This document shows positions 1 to 5,429 of a DNA stretch of 5,429 bases, piece by piece; position 1 is the first letter of the stretch; every line of letters begins with the position of its first letter. Source of the stretch: an uncultured Oscillospiraceae bacterium. GTDB lineage: Bacteria > Bacillota > Clostridia > UBA1212 > SIG427. The notes beneath the pieces are model-generated. The model saw only the letters and a list, made by a program, of their open reading frames with translations. It made no database searches and had not been told where the DNA came from. The stretch lies in contig CABQMV010000120.1 in NCBI GenBank assembly GCA_902465325.1, forward strand, positions 1-5,429. Direction: 5' to 3'. The translations under genes were made by a program, and so were the position numbers.

Positions 1-19
1 GAAAGGTGATAAAGAAACC

Positions 20-148
20 GTATTGAGACAAAACCTGTGGCGTTTTTGTCCAATTATAAAAGTCAAGGAACCCTCCTTGACTTTTATAATTGTAGCCGTG
101 GTTCCCCATTCTACTGCCGGCCACAAAATAACCGTTTTGTCTCTATAC
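20..148. repeat. Candidate miniature inverted-repeat element (MITE-like)
   Basis: Positions 20-34 (GTATTGAGACAAAAC) and 134-148 (GTTTTGTCTCTATAC) are inverted repeats of 15 bp with one mismatch. They bracket 99 bp containing a perfect 19-bp hairpin (51-92). Each end also carries a small hairpin built from the same word: GACAAAA 27-33 with TTTTGTC 44-50 on the left, and ACAAAA 123-128 with TTTTGT 135-140 on the right. No protein-coding capacity is evident inside. No flush target-site duplication is visible. The nearest flanking similarity is GTGATAAAG (6-14) against GTGAAAAAG (152-160), which does not abut the ends. A non-autonomous transposable element is an inference from symmetry alone. A structured RNA, or a terminator with chance flanking repeats, is the alternative. 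Confidence 0.4.
51..92. terminator. Perfect 19-bp hairpin, possible bidirectional intrinsic terminator
   Basis: The arms at 51-69 and 74-92 are exact reverse complements around a 4-nt ACCC loop. The inner stem (AAAAGTCAAGGA / TCCTTGACTTTT) is preceded by A-rich and followed by T-rich sequence (TTTTATAATT). This is the usual build of an intrinsic terminator working in both directions, and it would suit the end of a gene lying left of the window. The tail is not a pure U run, and the arms continue pairing through it, so the hairpin could equally be the core of the surrounding inverted-repeat element. Confidence 0.5.
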
Positions 149-194
149 TTAGTGAAAAAGTCATGTCATTCATGAAAATGCTATCAAAACTTCA

Positions 195-223
195 TACTAT
201 TTACGGTTCCTCTGTGATATAAT
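195..223 (+). promoter_or_regulatory. Putative extended -10 promoter for the phosphatase-lipoprotein unit
   Basis: A consensus TATAAT lies at 218-223, directly preceded by TGA at 215-217, giving the extended -10 form TGnTATAAT. At the standard 17-bp spacing, the -35 position (195-200, TACTAT) is poor, which is typical where an extended -10 compensates. Transcription would start near 230, giving a short leader of about 27 nt before the TTG start at 257. No operator or riboswitch fold is evident between 149 and 256. Confidence 0.6.
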
Positions 224-236
224 AAAAAAAATTTAC

Positions 237-250
237 AGGAAATCAGGTAA
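237..250 (+). promoter_or_regulatory. Ribosome binding region for the TTG start
   Basis: Two purine-rich words precede the phosphatase gene: AGGAAA (237-242) and AGGTAA (245-250). The second is 6 nt from the TTG at 257. This supports TTG over the in-frame ATG at 269, which would leave only one residue before the metal-binding HTH motif. Both words are weak matches to the anti-Shine-Dalgarno consensus, so modest translation is likely. Confidence 0.5.
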
Positions 251-256
251 AGTCCC

Positions 257-1051
257 TTGTATTATGATATGCATACGCATAGTGAATTTTCCACAGACAG
301 CCATATGACGATGACAGAAGCCATTCGCTCTGCTTTGCAAAAGGGGCTGACCGGAATTGCCTTTACAGATCATATTGATTTAGATTTTATTGGACATGAA
401 CAGGAATTTCAGTTTGATATTGCAGAATATTTCAAACAGATTGAGCCACTGATTGATTTATACAAAGGAAGCCTGGATATTATAAAAGCTGTGGAGGTTG
501 GGATACAGCCTCATGTTCTCCAGGAGACTCATCGTTTTGTTCAGGGCTTTCCTTACGACTTTATCATAGGCTCTACTCACCTTTTTAATAGAAAGGACCC
601 TTATGAGCCTGTATTCTTTGCGGCGGAGAAATCAAAGCAGCAGCTTTATGAAGAGTGTCTGGTGTGTATTTATGAGAATATAAAGTCCTATCCGGATTTT
701 GACGTTCTGGCCCATCTGGACTATCAGGTTCGTAATGCGCCGTATCCCGATGCGGTCTTCTATTATAAAGACTACGCTGATTTACTAGATGAGATTTTCC
801 GGTACATCATTCAAAAAGGAATCGGATTGGAAATTAATACCTCTACCTATAAAGCCGTTCCCCTTGATATAAATTGGCTTATCCGATACCGGGAGCTTGG
901 CGGAGAATTGGTTACATTAGGAAGCGATGCCCATTATGCACAAAACATTGCCCAATGCTTTGACGCCCATATAGAAATTCTCCGTTCCTGCGGATTTCGG
1001 TATATCGCGCACTATAAAAAGCGGAGCCCTGTTTTGTACCCTATTAACTAG
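257..1051 (+). CDS. hisJ: Histidinol-phosphatase, PHP family (HisJ-like)
   Basis: This 264-residue cytoplasmic protein is a complete PHP-superfamily metallophosphatase of the HisJ/HisK type, and 264 residues is the usual length for the family. Enzymes of this family remove phosphate from L-histidinol phosphate, the penultimate stage of histidine biosynthesis, using a cluster of metal ions. The PHP motifs appear in order: HTH at 6-8, TDHID at 37-41, the glutamate of KAVEVG at 80, GSTH with H108, AHLD with H153, LEINTS around E192, and GSDAH with D224 and H226. All expected metal-ligand positions are therefore filled. The start is TTG at 257, chosen from the AGGTAA at 245-250 and because it gives the usual short lead (MYYDM) before HTH. 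No other his genes are nearby; the next gene, 30 bp downstream, is an unrelated lipoprotein. A different phosphate ester as real substrate remains possible, since PHP phosphatases outside his operons vary in specificity. Confidence 0.9.
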   Translation: MYYDMHTHSEFSTDSHMTMTEAIRSALQKGLTGIAFTDHIDLDFIGHEQEFQFDIAEYFKQIEPLIDLYKGSLDIIKAVEVGIQPHVLQETHRFVQGFPYDFIIGSTHLFNRKDPYEPVFFAAEKSKQQLYEECLVCIYENIKSYPDFDVLAHLDYQVRNAPYPDAVFYYKDYADLLDEIFRYIIQKGIGLEINTSTYKAVPLDINWLIRYRELGGELVTLGSDAHYAQNIAQCFDAHIEILRSCGFRYIAHYKKRSPVLYPIN

Positions 1052-1081
1052 TGATAGAAATAAGAAAGGATTTGTCTGACC

Positions 1082-3898
1082 ATGAAAAAAATAACTGTTT
1101 TGGTCCTGATGATAGTATTGGCCTTTTCTGCCCTCCTGAGCGGCTGCAAAAAAGAAGCCAGAGATATCTCAGGAGATACGCCCCTAGCCTCTTCTGTAGT
1201 GTATGCAAATTCTGTGGCCAATAAGGTCCAGGGATACTATAACGGCGACTCTCGAACCCAATACACCTTGGAAAATACACAGATAAAGCTCCGGAACGAT
1301 TTGAACGATACGAGGCTCACTACCTTGGAGGACTTGGACGGAAATCCATATTTTACAGATACAATAGACGCCTATCTGGAGGATGCCGATGGAAACCGGT
1401 ATTTTGCCTCTCAGACCAGCCGGGGCGGCCGCGTCAATACTCTACGGCTGGGATATTATTACTATGAATCTCATGTCTATGATATGACCTTTGGCGGCAG
1501 GGCTGCTGCCGCCAAATACACGGACCTGGCAGCCTTTGACAAACAGGATTTTCAAATAAGTCAGGGACCTGTTATCCGTTATGATAAAAAACTGATCTTA
1601 GAATACCAGGAAAAGGAGCTTTCTCAGATTACTGTAAAAAGATCCGGACTTTCTATGTCTCTTTCGGAGTTTGACGGTTTGCTGATTCACATGGGAGGCG
1701 GAGCTTTCCAGTGTCAGATAACTCTGCGGACCACGGCGGAGAACAGTTCCGGTCAGGTATTTGAATTTATACCAGGGACACCGATAGACCTGGCTGCAGC
1801 CGGCTGCACGGAAGGAACCCTGACAGGGTATGAAATTTCCTTTATCCCCGGCGGAACTTATACAGAAATTACCCGCATTGCAGGAATGACACTGAATCCT
1901 CAGCCAAAGGCTGTCAGTCTGGACAAAGGGATTCATATTTATCCCGATAAACTTCATCAGGAAATACGGATTGTAACGCAGGAGCCCATGGGAAACATGC
2001 GGGCAATGGGCATACAGATTTCAATTCCAAAGGATAAGGTGAAAAAGTACGAATATCAGGAGGGCTATGTGGCCTTTGACATCAAAAAAGCCGGTGTCGT
2101 AGGCTTTATTCTTCCCTCTGACGGAAGTGTTTCTTTGAAAATGGATGAAGAAATGCAGGAGGAAAATGAGGTATATATTCTCTCTGTATCCATGCCAATG
2201 CCTTCTACAGTAGGTGCCGGATATATTCAGAATTTTGGTATTCGTCTGTATACAGACGGTACCCATTCCTTTAAGGGCGTTAAGGCTGCCGCAGATCAAG
2301 AGCGCAATCCCATTACAGAAATTTCTATAGACGGAGAGAACCCCGACCACGCAGAATACTTAGAATATGATTTTATAAGAGGAATGTACCGGTTTAATAT
2401 GGACGGAACAGGATTTAACGAGGCCTATTATGAGCAGCCTGATAAATATTACAAAGCCGCTGTTTCTCTGATTAACAATGCATATGAAAGGAACGCATAT
2501 ATCTGGTTTAATACAGGAAACGGCTGTCTAGAAAGCGCAGCAATCACTGACAGTACAGATACCCTGCTCCCGATCCCTCTTCAGGTTGGGAAAAATTTCT
2601 GCGGAGAATATGAGGAGCCCCTGTATCTTCCGGGAGACCCGGCTTATGGAGATACCGTATTTCCCCTGCATCTGAAAGCGGAAGAAAAGCTTTCCTTTTG
2701 TCTATTGAATCTGTACCAAAATTGGGGACATACACCGTTAAAGCAGCTGTCCTGGATCCAGTTTGTCTGTTCTTATTATCATCTTTCCACTGGCGTTACG
2801 GAAAGTAATTGCATCGCTCCCTATTTCTTTAACGGTACAAATATGGTACTGCCGGATTTCAGAGGCAGAAGCGGAATTATGTGGGATAGCCAGCCCCAGT
2901 TTAATTCTGTAGGCAACCCTTCCTTTGTAACCGATGAAACCTATACCGACTCCAGGATTGATTCTTCAGGCCCTACCTATGCGGATATTTCCTATTCCTA
3001 CCGCCAGGACTCGGAAGGCCTGTACCGCTACACTCTGCGCCATGTAGAATTTCCGCAGACAGATGAAAACAGAACCTATTATACCGTTACAATAGAATTT
3101 CTTAAATCCGGTACAATCGAAAACCAGGATGCACAGTTTGGCTTTGCCAGCTTCCAAAGCACAGATACTACCTTCTCCAAAATAGAGTACCTGGATCCAG
3201 ACAATCAAATTGTCACATTAAATACAGAGGAGGTCTATAACGGCAGCGGCATTGTAGAAAGCGCCTTAGGCAGTCAGGGCGGCTTTATCAGTCTCTACGG
3301 AATGAAAGGATCCGATGCCTGGAGCCGGGGATCTAACGTAGCCTATATTGTAAAGAATATTTCAGGTAAACTGGGAGGCAAAGAGTACAAAGGCGGCGTA
3401 AAAATGAGCTGTACTGTTAACACAGCAGAAGGTCAATGCGGCTTTACGCTGTCTCCCGATGTAGAAGTTCTGAATGTGAAAAAAGGTGACAAGTTAACAT
3501 TAGATGTAATCCTGCTGCCTTGGGGATCCCAGGAAAATCCGGATAATGCTGGGACGCTTAAAGTCAGAGAGGATTCCGTTCTAAATCCTATTTCTGTAGA
3601 GGCTTCAGCAGGTACGGTGATAGAGGATTCCTGGCTGCCGCGGGTACAGTGTCAAGAAAATTTTGCTGAGTTTACACTGTCTGGCAGTGCCAATAACAAC
3701 GTAGCCCGTATAGAAGGCTTCGATAAACTCTGTAAGCCGTATATTGAAAAACGGGCAGACGATGGGAGCTGGTCAGAATATAAAATGGGAGAGAACGCCT
3801 ACGATGGCTACACTGTTTTCTACGATACAGAAACAGGAAATTACAGTTATGCCTTTGTATACCAGGAAAACGGCACTTATCGGGTCAGCTGTAAATAA
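1082..3898 (+). CDS. Large secreted lipoprotein of unknown function (938 aa)
   Basis: I do not recognise this family. The product begins with a lipoprotein signal: KK at 2-3, a hydrophobic stretch at about 4-18, and lipobox LSGC at 19-22, so it should be cleaved before C22 and anchored to the outer face of the membrane. No further membrane segment is seen. The roughly 915-residue mature part is rich in Tyr, Gly, Asp, Asn, Thr and Ser and appears largely beta-strand. Visible landmarks are paired strand-turn-strand units LEDLDGNPYF (82-91) and LEDADGNRYF (99-108), four tyrosines at 125-128, a sandwich-like region around 190-270 with GGG at 205-207, a distinctive Trp/Tyr/His/Cys-rich block at about 545-606 (YYHLSTGVTESNC at 565-577, LPDFR at 590-594), and LPWGSQENPDN near 812-822. 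The composition would suit glycan binding or processing, but no catalytic motif can be assigned. ATG at 1082 follows AGAAAGGA (1063-1070) with 11-nt spacing. It lies 30 bp after the phosphatase gene with no clear promoter between them, so co-transcription is likely. The reading frame is intact. Confidence 0.93.
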   Translation: MKKITVLVLMIVLAFSALLSGCKKEARDISGDTPLASSVVYANSVANKVQGYYNGDSRTQYTLENTQIKLRNDLNDTRLTTLEDLDGNPYFTDTIDAYLEDADGNRYFASQTSRGGRVNTLRLGYYYYESHVYDMTFGGRAAAAKYTDLAAFDKQDFQISQGPVIRYDKKLILEYQEKELSQITVKRSGLSMSLSEFDGLLIHMGGGAFQCQITLRTTAENSSGQVFEFIPGTPIDLAAAGCTEGTLTGYEISFIPGGTYTEITRIAGMTLNPQPKAVSLDKGIHIYPDKLHQEIRIVTQEPMGNMRAMGIQISIPKDKVKKYEYQEGYVAFDIKKAGVVGFILPSDGSVSLKMDEEMQEENEVYILSVSMPMPSTVGAGYIQNFGIRLYTDGTHSFKGVKAAADQERNPITEISIDGENPDHAEYLEYDFIRGMYRFNMDGTGFNEAYYEQPDKYYKAAVSLINNAYERNAYIWFNTGNGCLESAAITDSTDTLLPIPLQVGKNFCGEYEEPLYLPGDPAYGDTVFPLHLKAEEKLSFCLLNLYQNWGHTPLKQLSWIQFVCSYYHLSTGVTESNCIAPYFFNGTNMVLPDFRGRSGIMWDSQPQFNSVGNPSFVTDETYTDSRIDSSGPTYADISYSYRQDSEGLYRYTLRHVEFPQTDENRTYYTVTIEFLKSGTIENQDAQFGFASFQSTDTTFSKIEYLDPDNQIVTLNTEEVYNGSGIVESALGSQGGFISLYGMKGSDAWSRGSNVAYIVKNISGKLGGKEYKGGVKMSCTVNTAEGQCGFTLSPDVEVLNVKKGDKLTLDVILLPWGSQENPDNAGTLKVREDSVLNPISVEASAGTVIEDSWLPRVQCQENFAEFTLSGSANNNVARIEGFDKLCKPYIEKRADDGSWSEYKMGENAYDGYTVFYDTETGNYSYAFVYQENGTYRVSCK

Positions 3899-3925
3899 CA
3901 GAAGTTTATTATTTTATTTCAATAA

Positions 3926-3972
3926 AGCTGCCTCAGAAAATTTTCTTCTGGGGCAGCTGTCCTTTTTCTTTT
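3926..3972 (+). terminator. Intrinsic terminator after the lipoprotein gene
   Basis: A 13-bp stem (3926-3938 with 3946-3958, one G-U pair, core AGCTGCC/GGCAGCT) with a 7-nt loop is followed by a T-rich tail, CCTTTTTCTTTT (3961-3972). It begins 27 nt after the lipoprotein stop codon. On the minus strand the stem is followed only by TTATTGAAAT, so termination of the opposing azlC remnant there would be weaker. The tail overlaps the end of the azlC reading frame by two bases. Confidence 0.9.
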
Positions 3973-4363
3973 AAAAAACAAACTGTACAAGCAGCATATA
4001 AGAGAAGCTTTCATCACACATACCCAAAATCAAATAAAACTTTTTTCTTCCCATTCCCTTAAATTTATCTAACATAGCAATTCCGTAAAACAAATGCCTG
4101 GCCTGTATCATCAGCGTCATAATCAAGACTTGAACAGGGGCAAATGGCGACAGCAGCATATCGACCGCTACAAATTCAAGGGAACCTCCAAAAATCGTAA
4201 GACTCATTACCATAGGATAAAGAAAACTGAATCCTGACACATTCATATAAATTCCGTATGTCAGCCCCAAAAACCAAAATCCTGCAAAAATCGGAACGGT
4301 ATAGGGAAACGCACAGCGCGCTGCCTGTGTTATAATTCTTTTAGAAGATACAGCTTCCTCCAT
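3971..4363 (-). pseudogene. azlC: 3'-truncated AzlC-family branched-chain amino acid exporter
   Basis: The 130-residue product matches the N-terminal half of AzlC, the large subunit of the AzlCD system that exports branched-chain amino acids and analogues such as azaleucine. Supporting features are the opening FPYTVPIFAGFWFLGLTYG (about 19-37), the IFGGSLEFVAV segment (57-67), QARHLFYGIAML (87-98) and the GMCDESFS motif (114-121). About three to four hydrophobic segments are present. AzlC proteins usually run to roughly 230-250 residues, but here the frame ends nine residues after DESFS. The other two minus-strand frames do not resume the family, so this is loss of the 3' half and not a simple frameshift. 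No azlD follows. The start ATG (4361-4363) has an excellent GAGGTG (4371-4376) 7 nt upstream. The 5' end therefore looks intact, and the damage lies at the junction with the opposing terminator. A functional short protein is unlikely but not excluded. Confidence 0.75.
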
Positions 4364-4400
4364 ACAACATCACCTCGCTTTGCCGTTGCATCAGGGAAAA

Positions 4401-4442
4401 GAATAAAAAAGAGGACATGAACTTTAGATAGCCATGCCCTCT
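4401..4442 (-). terminator. Intrinsic terminator after the Ca2+ ATPase gene
   Basis: Read on the minus strand, GAGGGCATG (4441-4433) pairs with CATGTCCTC (4419-4411) over 9 bp including one G-U. An A-T pair (4442 with 4410) can extend the stem, and the loop is 13 nt. TTTTTTATTC follows (4410-4401). It begins 18 nt past the ATPase stop codon. Only about 37 bp then remain before the azlC start, with no recognisable -10 or -35. Any azlC transcription would therefore have to come from read-through or from a promoter I cannot see. Confidence 0.85.
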
Positions 4443-4460
4443 GGTTATACCCGCGGATTT

Positions 4461-5429
4461 CTACCGGGTATATTTTCTGCGTAAAATAAACTTTACAAGC
4501 TCCACCATAGGAATAATTGTAAACGCAATTCCCACTGCCGTCAAATATTCCGTAAAAGAAATAGCGGTTAAACCAAACGCCTGGGCCACAAACGGCACAT
4601 AAATTACGATCAGTGTCAAAGCCAGCGACAAAAGCATAGCTACCCAAAGCAGTTTATTCTGCTTCTTTAGAGAAAAAATTGATTGATGCTGAGAACGCAT
4701 ATTGAAAGAATGGAAAATTTCCGCCATAGACAGTGTAAGAAAGGCCATTGTCATACCGTCTTCACTGGTCACAAATTCCCATCTGCCAGCTTCAATAAAG
4801 TGTCCGACTAAATACGACACTACCGTAATAGCCGCCAGCAGAATCCCCTGATACAACACGCCTAGCCCCAGTCCGTCAGCAAAAATCCCCTTGTCCGTGC
4901 CCTCCGGCTTTCTTTCCATTAAACCCGGCTCTGCCGGTTCCGTACCTAGTGCCAGAGCCGGAACACAGTCTGTAATTAGATTGATCCATAAAAGGTGTAC
5001 TGGTTTTAAAATAATAAAACCCATAACGGTGGCAAAGAAAATAGAAACTACTTCACTCAAATTAGAAGACAGTAAAAATTGAATTGATTTTTTTATATTA
5101 TCATAAATCCGTCTTCCCTCCTCTACCGCAATGACAATTGTAGCAAAGTTGTCATCTGCCAGGACCATGTCTGCCACATTTTTCGTTACATCTGTACCGG
5201 TAATTCCCATTCCGACTCCGATATCAGCTGTTTTGATAGAGGGTGCGTCATTGACGCCGTCTCCGGTCATCGCCGTAATTTTGCCTCTTTTCTGCCAGGC
5301 TTTCACAATGCGGACCTTGTGCTCCGGCTGTACCCGGGCGTATACAGAAAACTTTTCTATATTGCGGTTAAGCTCTTCGTCAGACAGCTCATTCAGCTCC
5401 GAACCTGTTATGGCCTGGGCGGCATCTGT
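4461..5429 (-). CDS. Calcium-type P-type ATPase (P2A), C-terminal part
   Basis: The gene enters from the right edge, and its last 322 codons are visible. The frame is open to position 5429, so the true start lies outside; a GTG at 5306 is internal. The product is a cation-translocating P-type ATPase that couples ATP hydrolysis to Ca2+ export across the cytoplasmic membrane. In order, the visible part holds the end of the P domain with YARVQPEHK (28-36) and the hinge motif TGDGVNDAP (55-63). M5 follows with LLSSNLSEVV (N123, E126), then M6 with WINLITDCVPALALG (N150, T153, D154), then four more hydrophobic helices ending in RRKYTR. The M5/M6 residues correspond to SERCA N768, E771, N796, T799 and D800, which supports Ca2+ over Na+/K+ or heavy metals. 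SERCA-like bacterial pumps are about 870-900 residues, so roughly 550 are missing to the right. The phosphorylation motif DKTGT is not in the window. The C-terminus appears normal and is followed by a terminator. Confidence 0.93.
   Translation of the reverse strand, partial: TDAAQAITGSELNELSDEELNRNIEKFSVYARVQPEHKVRIVKAWQKRGKITAMTGDGVNDAPSIKTADIGVGMGITGTDVTKNVADMVLADDNFATIVIAVEEGRRIYDNIKKSIQFLLSSNLSEVVSIFFATVMGFIILKPVHLLWINLITDCVPALALGTEPAEPGLMERKPEGTDKGIFADGLGLGVLYQGILLAAITVVSYLVGHFIEAGRWEFVTSEDGMTMAFLTLSMAEIFHSFNMRSQHQSIFSLKKQNKLLWVAMLLSLALTLIVIYVPFVAQAFGLTAISFTEYLTAVGIAFTIIPMVELVKFILRRKYTR

Noticed and set aside
2..175. Another + strand frame open from the left edge to a TGA at 173-175, possibly the tail of an upstream gene
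   Set aside because: It also crosses the hairpin and the inverted repeats. The translation shows no recognisable domain, and a stop-free run of this length is possible by chance. It cannot be judged without sequence to the left.
161..175. TCATG/CATGA inverted repeat as an operator upstream of the promoter
   Set aside because: The arms are only 5 bp and AT-rich, and they lie well upstream of the -10, so chance is a sufficient explanation.
37..222. A 61-codon + strand reading frame with a GTG start at the left edge
   Set aside because: It runs straight through the perfect 19-bp palindrome and one inverted-repeat end, has no ribosome binding site and resembles no family I know. It also overlaps the likely promoter.
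1598..2350. Minus-strand reading frames of 119 and 109 codons (1598-1957, 2021-2350) inside the lipoprotein gene
   Set aside because: They are antisense to a long, well-supported coding frame, lack ribosome binding sites, and have shadow-like composition rich in Arg, Cys and His.
3744..3974. A + strand frame overlapping the end of the lipoprotein gene
   Set aside because: It is out of frame with the supported gene and runs through the terminator hairpin.
4330..4647. A minus-strand frame spanning the end of the ATPase and the azlC start
   Set aside because: It is a different frame of the same strand as the ATPase, and it crosses the ATPase terminator and the azlC ribosome binding site.
1..5429. 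CRISPR array, tRNA/rRNA, riboswitch, toxin-antitoxin or defence genes
   Set aside because: I saw no regularly spaced repeats, no tRNA-like cloverleaf and no small gene pair. The intergenic spaces are short and explained by promoters and terminators, apart from the left-edge repeat.

Overview
The window looks like a piece of a low-to-moderate GC Firmicutes chromosome, most likely a Clostridia/Lachnospiraceae-type gut anaerobe. That placement is inferred from AGGA/GAGGTG ribosome binding sites, a TTG start, an extended -10 promoter, U-tailed intrinsic terminators, a SERCA-like Ca2+ P-type ATPase and a very large Tyr/Gly/Asp-rich lipoprotein. No sequence search could be run.

Layout. Positions 1-256 hold no convincing gene. 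They contain a 129-bp symmetrical structure: 15-bp inverted repeats at 20-34 and 134-148 (14/15 matching) enclosing a perfect 19-bp hairpin at 51-92. After it comes an extended -10 promoter (about 215-223). This promoter should drive two genes on the + strand separated by only 30 bp: a complete PHP-family histidinol-phosphatase (257-1051) and a 938-residue lipoprotein of a family I do not recognise (1082-3898). A strong intrinsic terminator (3926-3972) closes this unit.

The right part runs on the minus strand, convergent with the first unit. A calcium-type P-type ATPase enters from beyond the right edge (4461-5429; only the C-terminal 322 residues are visible) and ends at its own terminator (4401-4442). 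Next comes an azlC-like gene (3971-4363) with a good start and ribosome binding site. It breaks off after 130 residues, roughly half the usual length, right against the terminator of the opposing unit, and no azlD follows. It is best read as a 3'-truncated remnant, with a rearrangement junction near 3971-4000.

How the genes work together. The phosphatase and the lipoprotein are probably co-transcribed, but nothing in the sequence shows a shared pathway. The ATPase (Ca2+ export) and AzlC (branched-chain amino acid export when intact) are unrelated housekeeping or transport functions. I found no CRISPR array, tRNA, rRNA, recognisable transposase or defence system. The items that most deserve follow-up are the uncharacterised lipoprotein family, the possible miniature element at the left edge, and the azlC breakpoint.
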